A program made the position numbers and the translations under genes. A DNA stretch of 8,021 nt from Bacillota bacterium (lineage in GTDB: Bacteria > Bacillota > Clostridia > Christensenellales > CAG-138). The notes below the pieces were generated by a model. It saw only the letters and a list, made by a program, of their open reading frames with translations, was not told the origin of the DNA and made no database searches. Shown here piece after piece: positions 1 through 6,523 of this stretch (its first letter is position 1; every line of letters begins with the position of its first letter). The stretch lies in contig JAEZLG010000114.1 in assembly GCA_023435855.1 (NCBI GenBank), forward strand, positions 1 to 8,021. The letters run 5' to 3'.

Positions 1-907
1 CCATGGCGTAGCCCTTTTTCGCAAAATAACCGGCGTTCAAAATTTGATCGCCACGGCTTGCGGTACGAGGCAAAGGTATCAACAGCGCGGGTTTAGCAAG
101 CGCCAGAAACTCGAACACGGAGTTCGCGCCTGCGCGGGAAACTACGATGTCGGCTGCAGCGATTACATGCGGCAGATCCTCGGCCATATATTCATACTGC
201 GCATAGCCTCCGCAATTGGGAGGTGAACAAAGCTTGCCCTTGCCGCAAAGGTGCACTACGTCGAAGCTTTCCGTAAGCGTTTGGAGCGCAGCACGAACCG
301 CTTCATTGACAGCTTGCGCACCCAGGCTCCCGCCCATCACAAGGAGTACCGGCTTTCCGCTGTTAAACCCGAGAAGCCTAAGCCCCTCCTCCTTGCTGCC
401 TTCATAAAGCTCGGGGCGTATAGGTGTACCTGTATGCACGGCCTTTTTACCTACATATTGCAATGTATCCTCAAAGGTAACGCAGATCGTATCCGCACGC
501 TTTGCAATTATGCGGTTGGCAAGACCGGGTGTATAGTCCGACTCATGTGTAATCACGGGCATAATTCTACTTGTTGCGAGCACAACGGGGAGCGACACAA
601 ACCCTCCCTTAGAAAACAAAACATCGGGTTTTACATCTTTTATAATGCGTCGCGCTTGAAAAATGCCTTTGACGACCCGAAACGGATCGGTGAAATTCTT
701 GAAAGAAAAATAGCGCCTAAGCTTACCGGCGCTGATAATATGATAGGTAACGTCTCCCCGCGAGGCTATAAGCGTATGCTCGATACCATCCGCGGTGCCG
801 ATGTAGTGAAGCTCGAAACCTTCAGCCTTGAGCCTCGGGATGAGGGCGAGATTGGGGGTAACATGCCCCGCGCTTCCGCCGCCGGTGAGAAGGATACGTT
901 TTGCCAT
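1..907 (-). CDS. murG: MurG: undecaprenyldiphospho-muramoylpentapeptide beta-N-acetylglucosaminyltransferase (3' end outside window)
   Basis: MurG transfers GlcNAc from UDP-GlcNAc to lipid I, making lipid II at the inner face of the membrane in peptidoglycan synthesis. The minus-strand frame is open for 302 codons from ATG at 907; the family is usually about 350-370 residues, so roughly 50-60 C-terminal residues are missing. Visible motifs: N-terminal glycine loop GGGSAGHVTPN (residues 9-19, with the conserved His15), KLRRYF (62-67), SKGGFVSLPVV (99-109), HESD (121-124), the second-domain start VMGGSLGAQ (190-198), and the sugar-nucleotide region SRAGA (257-261) followed by GDQILNA (286-292). 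This is the variant typical of clostridial MurG. A GGAAAGGG-like ribosome site precedes the ATG. The gene has its own promoter and no dcw-cluster neighbours in view. One oddity is three cysteines close together at 221, 227 and 232. Identification is firm from sequence. Confidence 0.96.
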   Translation of the reverse strand, partial: MAKRILLTGGGSAGHVTPNLALIPRLKAEGFELHYIGTADGIEHTLIASRGDVTYHIISAGKLRRYFSFKNFTDPFRVVKGIFQARRIIKDVKPDVLFSKGGFVSLPVVLATSRIMPVITHESDYTPGLANRIIAKRADTICVTFEDTLQYVGKKAVHTGTPIRPELYEGSKEEGLRLLGFNSGKPVLLVMGGSLGAQAVNEAVRAALQTLTESFDVVHLCGKGKLCSPPNCGGYAQYEYMAEDLPHVIAAADIVVSRAGANSVFEFLALAKPALLIPLPRTASRGDQILNAGYFAKKGYAM

Positions 908-1005
908 AAAAACCCTTTCCAACAATCTATGTTCCGCCTATTCATACTATGCGCATAACAAAAAAATTGTTTCGCAATGAAATTAGCGCGGACAAGTCCC
1001 GCATC

Positions 1006-1033
1006 AGTATACCACGTTTTTTCTATGCGTCAA
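1006..1033 (-). promoter_or_regulatory. Sigma-A type promoter for murG
   Basis: On the minus strand TTGACG (1033-1028) is followed after 16 bases by TATACT (1011-1006), each matching five of six consensus positions. Transcription would start near base 999, giving a leader of about 90 bases before murG. No alternative of similar quality lies closer to the gene. Confidence 0.6.
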
Positions 1034-1058
1034 AGCTTCGGTAACGGCGCCTGTCGCG

Positions 1059-1087
1059 TTGCAAGAGATTTGCAAATATGGTATGCT
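1059..1087 (+). promoter_or_regulatory. Candidate promoter for the DUF815-cysS gene group
   Basis: TTGCAA (1059-1064) and TATGCT (1082-1087) are 17 bases apart, each matching four of six consensus positions. An alternative is TATGAT at 1112-1117 with TTAGCA 18 bases upstream (1088-1093). Either would make the region divergent with the murG promoter. The choice between them is open; both are moderate matches only. Confidence 0.4.
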
Positions 1088-1097
1088 TTAGCATGCC
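1080..1097. repeat. Inverted repeat over the candidate promoter
   Basis: GGTATGCT (1080-1087) and AGCATGCC (1090-1097) form an inverted repeat with a two-base centre and one mismatch; the inner ATGCT/AGCAT arms are perfect. The half-site GGTATGCT occurs again at 1120-1127, exactly 40 bases downstream. The placement over one candidate -10 and beside the other suggests an operator, but this is inference; it could also form a small RNA hairpin. Confidence 0.4.
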
Positions 1098-1156
1098 GGT
1101 GAGTCCCGATATATGATCCGGTATGCTCCTATACACATGCTTGCGGAGGTGTCGCC

Positions 1157-2515
1157 ATGACGGACTTTTCCACCTGCTCCTGCCGTGAAGGAATGGAAGC
1201 CGCTTATGTGCTTTTATCAAAGCTGAGCTTTACGCGCGATGATCGTCCAAATTCCCCCTTCTCTCTTATCGGGGCATATTTGGATGCGCTAAACTACGGC
1301 GAAATGCTTACCGCATGCCGATGTTACCATGCGCTCACCGACGTTCTTCTAAGTGCCCCCTCCCGTAGGGTAAGCGGTGATCTTTGGACCGATTATCTAC
1401 TTTATATTGTTGTGGAGTCCGAGCACCCCTTTGCAGTGGGCGCTTCGCAAAAGCACCGTGACGACGATGTGTTTTCTGCAATGCGCCATGAGCTTGATAC
1501 GCTCTATGAGCTCACCAAGTTAAGCGATGCGGCTCTAAGGCGATTCGCGCAGGACCGTTATCGTGACCTCAAGCTCAATAAACGTACGGGGCGGGACAGT
1601 GCAGAGCTTATGTCTACAGCACTGTGGTCGGGCAGCGTCGCAAAACCGACCAAAGAGGAAAAGCCCATCGTGCCGCCCACATCCATATTGCAGATGGATT
1701 TTGATTGGGCAAACTGGCACTATGGAGAAATGAGCCTTTCGGGCCGCTATGTTTCCGACGAAGCGCTTGAGGAGATCTACATCCGTCTTTTGAGCTTAAA
1801 GCCATGGCCTGCGCTCATCGATGATCTTTGGAACTTCTTTGCTTCCTACGGCTGCGGCGGCTTTATAAAGCACCGTGCATTCCAGTATGAGCGCGGCGGG
1901 CTCTTTCCGCTCGACGAAAGCGTGCTTTCCTCCATGCCTGCCTCGGGGCTTTTTGAGGAACAGCGCAGCATGCTTTTAGACAATACCATACGCTTTATGC
2001 AGGGTGCGCAGTGTAACAACCTCGTGCTTACGGGACCGAGCGGAACGGGCAAAACCACGCAGGTTCTTTCGCTGCCCTACGAACTGCCCGAAGTGCGCTT
2101 CATTGCGGTGGATGCAAACACCTGCTTGAGCCTTACGCCGCTTTTTGAGCGTTTGCGCTTACAGCCATTGCGCTTTTTGGTATTGCTCGATAACATAGAC
2201 TTTCAATCCCCCGCTTCCGCGTCCATTTTAGCATCGCTTCTGGCGCTTCGCGCGCAGCCGGAAAACGTCCTATTATACGCCACCTCGTATTCCGGTTTGG
2301 GCGGTGAAAGCGCATTCCCTGTTGAGATTGTTTTTCCGTACCCGCAGCTTAAAGAATTTGTGATGCTCGTTACGGAAATACTCGAACAGGATAATGTCCG
2401 CGCCCCCTATGACGTGGTGCGAAACGCCTGTATCGACTACCAGGTTGACGCGCATGATCGGCTCACTTGCTCTGCTGCAATGCGTGTCGCGGAGGCCGTG
2501 AAGCGGGAGCTGTAG
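1157..2515 (+). CDS. Divergent DUF815-like AAA+ ATP-binding protein
   Basis: A 452-residue predicted cytoplasmic ATPase. The C-terminal half resembles the DUF815 (PF05673) predicted AAA+ ATPases: Walker A GPSGTGKT at 293-300 (Lys299), a Walker B-like strand FLVLLDN at 340-346 (Asp345), and the sensor-1 region ENVLLYATS at 369-377, a DUF815 hallmark. The acidic residue expected after Asp345 is Asn346, and the SDRFG motif I recall after sensor 1 in typical members is not visible (the stretch reads SAFPVEIVF). The first 290 or so residues look helical and match nothing I recognise. The start is set by GGAGGT at 1145-1150, six bases before ATG. It heads a same-strand group with cysS 54 bases downstream. 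The cellular role of DUF815 proteins is not established to my knowledge. Family assignment is fairly sure, function is not. Confidence 0.8.
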   Translation: MTDFSTCSCREGMEAAYVLLSKLSFTRDDRPNSPFSLIGAYLDALNYGEMLTACRCYHALTDVLLSAPSRRVSGDLWTDYLLYIVVESEHPFAVGASQKHRDDDVFSAMRHELDTLYELTKLSDAALRRFAQDRYRDLKLNKRTGRDSAELMSTALWSGSVAKPTKEEKPIVPPTSILQMDFDWANWHYGEMSLSGRYVSDEALEEIYIRLLSLKPWPALIDDLWNFFASYGCGGFIKHRAFQYERGGLFPLDESVLSSMPASGLFEEQRSMLLDNTIRFMQGAQCNNLVLTGPSGTGKTTQVLSLPYELPEVRFIAVDANTCLSLTPLFERLRLQPLRFLVLLDNIDFQSPASASILASLLALRAQPENVLLYATSYSGLGGESAFPVEIVFPYPQLKEFVMLVTEILEQDNVRAPYDVVRNACIDYQVDAHDRLTCSAAMRVAEAVKREL

Positions 2516-2569
2516 ACTTCGTATTCATAAGGTAAGACAATAAAGAATTTATAAAGGCAGGTCATAGCA

Positions 2570-3961
2570 ATGAGGCTATTTAACACCATGACAAGGCATA
2601 AGGAGGATTTTGTGCCGCTAAAGAAAGGCGAGGTGCGCATGTATGTCTGCGGCCCCACCGTTTACAACTACTTCCACATCGGAAACGCGCGCGCGTTTGT
2701 GGTGTTTGACACACTGCGCCGCTATTTTGAGTCGTTGGGCAATAAAGTCATCTTCGTGCAAAACTTCACAGACGTGGACGATAAAATCATTCGCCGCGCC
2801 AACGAGGAGCATGTGCCTTTTATGGAGGTAAGCGAACGCTTCATCAAAGAATACTATCAGGATGCGGACTCGTTAAATATCGAACGCGCTACGGTGAACC
2901 CGCGCGCCACGGAGCATATCGACGAGATCATCAAGCTCGTTGAAAGGCTCATTGATGCCGGGCATGCCTATTCTACGCCGTCGGGCGACGTTTATTTTGA
3001 GGTCAGAAGCTATAACGACTACGGAAAGCTCTCCGGTCAATCCATCGAAAGCCTTGAAAGCGGCGCGCGTATTGAGTCGAGCGATGAAAAGCGCGATCCG
3101 CTCGATTTCGCACTTTGGAAAGCAGCCAAGGAAAACGAGCCATCATGGGAATCTCCCTGGGGCAAAGGAAGGCCGGGTTGGCATATCGAATGCTCGGCGA
3201 TGAGCATGGCTGTTTTGGGCGATACATTTGATATCCATGGCGGCGGGCAGGACCTCGTATTCCCCCATCACGAAAACGAGATTGCACAAAGCGAGGCAGC
3301 GACCGGGAAGCCCTTTGCACGCTATTGGATGCACAACGGCTTTATCAATGTTGACAATCAAAAGATGTCCAAGAGCCTCAACAACTTTTTATTTGTGCGC
3401 GATATCGCAAAGGAATATGACCTCGATGCAGTGCGCTTCTTCCTATTAAGTGCGCAATACCGCAACCCCGTAAACTTCTCGCGTGAGCTCATCGAGCAAT
3501 CAGCCGCCGCGTTAACGCGCCTTAAGACCACGCGCGAGCGCATACGCGACGCAGCTGTTAAAGAGGCAAAAGCAGAGGAGGACGATGCCTTTATCGCCCA
3601 AATCGGAGAATTTCAAACGGCATTTCGCGAGGCGATGGACGATGATCTCAACACTGCGGACGCTATTGGTGTGCTGTTTGAGTTTTGCCGCGCGGCAAAT
3701 ACGTTTGTGTCTGTACCGCGATCTAAAGCTGCCGTTGATGTAGCGGCGCGCTTTTTTGACGACACGGTATGGGTGCTCGGTATTTTGCAAAATAAAGCCG
3801 AGGAAGAAATCCCCGCTGAAGCAATTGCTCTCTTAGAAGAACGTGCTGTAGCGCGTAAAGAGAAAAATTTTACGCGTGCCGATGAACTTCGTGAAATTCT
3901 AAAGGGCATGGGCTTTGCCATAGAGGACGCAAAAGACGGTGCAAAGCTGAAGAAAATTTAG
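2570..3961 (+). CDS. cysS: Cysteinyl-tRNA synthetase
   Basis: CysRS activates cysteine with ATP and charges tRNA-Cys in the cytoplasm. The 463-residue product has the usual length of a bacterial class I CysRS. The HIGH motif appears as HIGN at 36-39 within the stretch after CGPTVYN, and KMSKS is at 265-269. The four zinc ligands that select cysteine are all present: Cys27, Cys208 (in WHIECS), His233 and Glu237 (in HHENE), each one position below the E. coli numbering of 28, 209, 234 and 238. The C-terminal tRNA-binding part includes a basic and acidic helix ending in KLKKI. The start at 2570 gives the typical opening MRLFNTMTR; its ribosome site (AAAGGCAGG) is weaker than those of the neighbours. 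Only 54 bases separate it from the ATPase gene and no T-box leader fits there, so co-transcription is likely. Confidence 0.98.
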   Translation: MRLFNTMTRHKEDFVPLKKGEVRMYVCGPTVYNYFHIGNARAFVVFDTLRRYFESLGNKVIFVQNFTDVDDKIIRRANEEHVPFMEVSERFIKEYYQDADSLNIERATVNPRATEHIDEIIKLVERLIDAGHAYSTPSGDVYFEVRSYNDYGKLSGQSIESLESGARIESSDEKRDPLDFALWKAAKENEPSWESPWGKGRPGWHIECSAMSMAVLGDTFDIHGGGQDLVFPHHENEIAQSEAATGKPFARYWMHNGFINVDNQKMSKSLNNFLFVRDIAKEYDLDAVRFFLLSAQYRNPVNFSRELIEQSAAALTRLKTTRERIRDAAVKEAKAEEDDAFIAQIGEFQTAFREAMDDDLNTADAIGVLFEFCRAANTFVSVPRSKAAVDVAARFFDDTVWVLGILQNKAEEEIPAEAIALLEERAVARKEKNFTRADELREILKGMGFAIEDAKDGAKLKKI

Positions 3962-4035
3962 ATGAACAAATAGTAAACATTGGGATTTGCTACCCATAGT
4001 ATCTTGAATTTGCCAAGTTTTGCTTGGTATCATAT

Positions 4036-4040
4036 GGAGG
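4036..4040 (+). promoter_or_regulatory. Ribosome binding site that fixes the start of the small membrane protein
   Basis: GGAGG lies five bases before ATG at 4046. The frame is open further upstream to a TTG at 3980 and an ATG at 4034, but neither has a ribosome site, so 4046 is preferred. Confidence 0.8.
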
Positions 4041-4045
4041 ACTTC

Positions 4046-4495
4046 ATGCCAACCGATTTACCCTGGTTCGAATGGTTTCAAGCGGCCTTAGCAGCTTATC
4101 TTGTTATTGCGGCAATCCGCGGTAAAGGCCAGCTGTTCGAGAACCCGCACACCAAGTGCCCGTACGAAACGTACGTGCGTGTTATGCGAATCCTGTCCGC
4201 CGTTTCGGGCGTACTGCTGCTCACGGGAGCAATTTTACGCCTGACGAACGTCGTCTCCTCCGAGAGCGTACTCGGTTGGGTTATATGGGGCATAGGTTTA
4301 GTATCTATTGCGGCAATCTTCGTGTATAACATCAGGATGACCGACCGCAAGGCGGCTGCCGCCGCACAGAAACAAGCCTACGAATCTGCCCGTAAGAAGG
4401 ACCCCCTTCGTGCCGCTTTCGTGTTTGACGACGAAGAAGAGGAAAAGAAAGACGGGAAAAAACAGGAAGACCGGGAACAAAACGGCGACGCGTAA
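4046..4495 (+). CDS. Small three-helix membrane protein of unknown function
   Basis: I do not recognise this family. The 149-residue product has three likely transmembrane segments, at about 8-25, 47-66 and 74-94, then a highly charged soluble tail (95-149). By the positive-inside rule (RGKG at 25-28; RMTDRK at 97-102), the N-terminus would be outside and the tail in the cytoplasm. The tail has an alanine run at 103-107, a basic stretch (ARKKDPLR, 115-122), then a cluster of Asp and Glu (128-133) and a Lys/Glu-rich hydrophilic end. The loop between helices 1 and 2 contains NPHTKCPYETY (33-43) with a single Cys38, the part that looks most family-specific. It lies 84 bases after cysS and 45 before the SH3b-sortase gene with no terminator on either side, so it may share a transcript with both. 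A link to the sortase protein is possible but unproven. Confidence 0.75.
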   Translation: MPTDLPWFEWFQAALAAYLVIAAIRGKGQLFENPHTKCPYETYVRVMRILSAVSGVLLLTGAILRLTNVVSSESVLGWVIWGIGLVSIAAIFVYNIRMTDRKAAAAAQKQAYESARKKDPLRAAFVFDDEEEEKKDGKKQEDREQNGDA

Positions 4496-4540
4496 CGTTA
4501 TTTTTTAAAAGTCGCAAAGGGAAAGAAAGGAAGGTCACCC

Positions 4541-6421
4541 ATGAACAAGGCAACACTCAAGCGGATTGTCGTGCTGGCACTCATCGCCATCATGCTTTTC
4601 TCTGTGATGCTGCCGGCAGCTTCCGCCGAAACGACGGCTGTGACCGGCATAACCACATCAAAAGTATATTTCCGTCAAAATCCTACGTCCTCAGCGAAAC
4701 CCTACGTGGTAGGCTGCAACCGCATTGCAAAGGGCGCCGAGGTACAGGTTCTCGGCTTTATCGGCTCTTTCTACCAGATCAGCTATAAGGGATATACGGG
4801 CTATGTGAAAAACACCGAGCTCAAGTTCTCCGGCGCTGATGCGACCGCTAAAGAGCTCCTCTATTTTCGCACTGAGGCCAATTCCTCCTCTGACCTAAAA
4901 TTCCGCGTCGCAGGCTGCCCCGAAATCCCCCGCAACGCAACGGTAAGGATTATTGGTTCGAGCGCCAGCTATGCAAAAGTAGTGTATAGCGGTTTTACGG
5001 GTTATGTCCGCGCAAGGGATCTTGCCGTTAATGTGACCGATCTTACTCCGAAGCTTGAAAGCTATTCTATCGCCGATATCGGGCCGTTTACCGGCAAGAC
5101 AATCGCTACGGTTAACTTCCGCCAGTTCCCCGAGCGGAGCACGCTTCTTGTAACGAAGGCCGAAACCATCAAAAAGGGCAGAGCCGTTACCGTTACAGGC
5201 GAAAGCGGTGACTTCTATCGTATCAGCTATGCCGGCTACACAGGCTTTGCCTTAAAGGCCGATGTGAGCGTGGGCGCACTCATCAACTACACCGTGACCC
5301 CCATTGAGCCCGCAAAGACCGGCACAACGCTTGACACGGTTAACTTCCGTATCTATCCCTCGTCGGATTCCGACCGCATCCCCCAGCTTGAGAAAATTAA
5401 GAAGGGTGTCTCGGTCTCTGTCACCGGCACGGTGGGCGAGTTTTACCGCATTTCCTACGGCGGCTACACCGGCTTTGGCTATATTAGAGACGTCAGGCTC
5501 ACCGACGGCTCCACCACCGGCAACACCAACTACACCGTGACCCCCATCGACCCGGCGAAAACCGGTAAAACGCTCGATGTGGTTAACTTCCGTATCTACC
5601 CGGAAGCGGGTTCCGCGCGCATCCCGCAGCTTGAAAAGATCAAACGTGGCGTCACCGTTTCCGTCATCGGCTCCGTGGGCGATTTCTATCAGAGTTCGTA
5701 CGGCGGCTACACCGGCTTTGGCTACAAGAAAGACGTTAAGCTCAATGACGGCACAGGCACCGGAAACACAGGCGGCGGTACCAGCGCAACCATCCCCTCC
5801 GGCGCTCCCACCGAGGTTGCCGCCAGGATGAGTGCAGCTTATTCTAAAAACAGCGACGTCGGCGGCTACATCTATATCCCCAACACCAAAATCGACTACC
5901 CCATTTACAACAACCGCTACGATACCGCCAAAAAGGACTTTGTCTATAATTTAGACTATACCCACCTTTTCACCATGGCGAACCCGAACGCACCGGGTAT
6001 AGCGTGCATTATGGGCCATAACATGCGCTCAAGCCTCACCATGTTCCACTACCTGCACCACGTGCAAAATAGGCTCCTTGGTAAGTCCTCCTGTGAAAAG
6101 TGCGGCAAGAGCGTTTCGGGCATCGACAACAACACCGTGTTTACCATACTCTACGACGGCTTTTCCTATTACCAGCTGTTCGCCATGTATGAAACATCCT
6201 CGTCCGAACCGAGGTCCACACTCAACTATAACGCACTTAATTCCAACGCCTCAGGCTCTACCAAGCAGGAATGGATTGATTACTCCATCAGCCGTTCGCA
6301 GATCAACTTCGGTGTATCCGTATCCGCGAGCGACAAGCTCATCGTCCTCGTCACCTGCGGCGATAAGATCGGCGGCTCAACCGGCGCAAGGCTCTATATG
6401 TGCCTGAAGGCTGTGGGTTAA
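4541..6421 (+). CDS. Exported SH3b-repeat protein with C-terminal class B-like sortase domain
   Basis: The 626-residue protein starts with a signal peptide (KATLKR, then a hydrophobic core at about 9-25) ending in ASA at 27-29, a probable signal peptidase I site. Five bacterial SH3 repeats follow at about 35-96, 104-162, 183-243, 262-320 and 342-400, each with an FR-x-x-P-like strand and a GxFYxISYxGYTG-like core; such domains usually bind cell-wall peptides. A Gly/Thr linker (403-420) leads to the sortase domain (about 430-626): VGGYIYIPNTKIDYP (440-454), catalytic His493 in GHNM, Cys606 in LVTCGD and Arg617 in GARLYM. Spacing and motifs fit class B. Between His and Cys is an insertion with CEKC (518-521). 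Sortases cleave a sorting signal and transfer the protein to an amine on the cell envelope; no substrate is in view. The ribosome site is GGAAGG at 4529-4534. Transcription would end at the hairpin at 6479-6506. Confidence 0.92.
   Translation: MNKATLKRIVVLALIAIMLFSVMLPAASAETTAVTGITTSKVYFRQNPTSSAKPYVVGCNRIAKGAEVQVLGFIGSFYQISYKGYTGYVKNTELKFSGADATAKELLYFRTEANSSSDLKFRVAGCPEIPRNATVRIIGSSASYAKVVYSGFTGYVRARDLAVNVTDLTPKLESYSIADIGPFTGKTIATVNFRQFPERSTLLVTKAETIKKGRAVTVTGESGDFYRISYAGYTGFALKADVSVGALINYTVTPIEPAKTGTTLDTVNFRIYPSSDSDRIPQLEKIKKGVSVSVTGTVGEFYRISYGGYTGFGYIRDVRLTDGSTTGNTNYTVTPIDPAKTGKTLDVVNFRIYPEAGSARIPQLEKIKRGVTVSVIGSVGDFYQSSYGGYTGFGYKKDVKLNDGTGTGNTGGGTSATIPSGAPTEVAARMSAAYSKNSDVGGYIYIPNTKIDYPIYNNRYDTAKKDFVYNLDYTHLFTMANPNAPGIACIMGHNMRSSLTMFHYLHHVQNRLLGKSSCEKCGKSVSGIDNNTVFTILYDGFSYYQLFAMYETSSSEPRSTLNYNALNSNASGSTKQEWIDYSISRSQINFGVSVSASDKLIVLVTCGDKIGGSTGARLYMCLKAVG
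5285..5770 (+). repeat. Two tandem 243-base units encoding SH3b repeats 4 and 5
   Basis: Units 5285-5527 and 5528-5770 each encode 81 residues beginning NYTVTPI and ending GNT, with no gap between them. They agree at about 61 of 81 residues by hand count, and stretches such as GGTTAACTTCCGTATCTA are identical at DNA level. Repeats 1 to 3 are much more diverged, so this pair looks like the most recent duplication. Confidence 0.9.
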
Positions 6422-6439
6422 GCGCTCCGCGTTTTGCAA

Positions 6440-6457
6440 AAATGGCTGCGGCCATTT
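6440..6457. other. Perfect inverted repeat downstream of the sortase gene
   Basis: AAATGGC (6440-6446) and GCCATTT (6451-6457) are perfect arms around TGCG. There is no T-run after it, so it is probably not a terminator by itself. It may protect the transcript 3' end or be incidental. Confidence 0.4.
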
Positions 6458-6478
6458 CCGAAAGCATATCAGAAAAAT

Positions 6479-6506
6479 CAACAGGGCGGGAAATCCCGCC
6501 CTGTTG
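6479..6506. terminator. Bidirectional rho-independent terminator between the convergent sortase and mrp genes
   Basis: CAACAGGGCGGGA (6479-6491) pairs perfectly with its complement at 6494-6506, giving a GC-rich stem of about 12 pairs around AAAT. Read on the minus strand the stem is followed by GATTTTTC, a fair T-tract that would end mrp. On the plus strand the following bases (TTATACCGTTATTATC) are T-rich but interrupted. It lies 58 bases after the sortase gene and 18 bases after mrp. Confidence 0.85.
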
Positions 6507-6523
6507 TTATACCGTTATTATCT

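Noticed and set aside
251..958. A 235-codon plus-strand open frame opposite murG
   Set aside because: It starts at GTG without a ribosome site, runs codon-for-codon antisense to a clear MurG, and its product resembles nothing known.
962..978. Minus-strand hairpin ATTG-CGAAA-CAAT followed by seven T, in the murG leader
   Set aside because: Its four-pair stem with one or two GC pairs is too weak to propose transcription attenuation of murG.
2516..2569. Possible T-box leader before cysS
   Set aside because: Only 54 bases are available and no T-box signature or terminator hairpin is present.
4013..4027. Hairpin CCAAG-TTTTG-CTTGG between cysS and the membrane protein gene
   Set aside because: The stem is short, AT-containing and not followed by a T-run, so it does not support a terminator or a separate transcription unit.
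4004..4033. TTGAAT and TATCAT 18 bases apart, as a promoter for the small membrane protein
   Set aside because: The start point would fall in or after the ribosome binding site, leaving no usable leader.
5304..5831. Two Pro/Ser/Arg-rich open frames inside the SH3b repeats
   Set aside because: They occupy an alternative frame of the duplicated unit, so their similarity and openness follow from the repeat itself.
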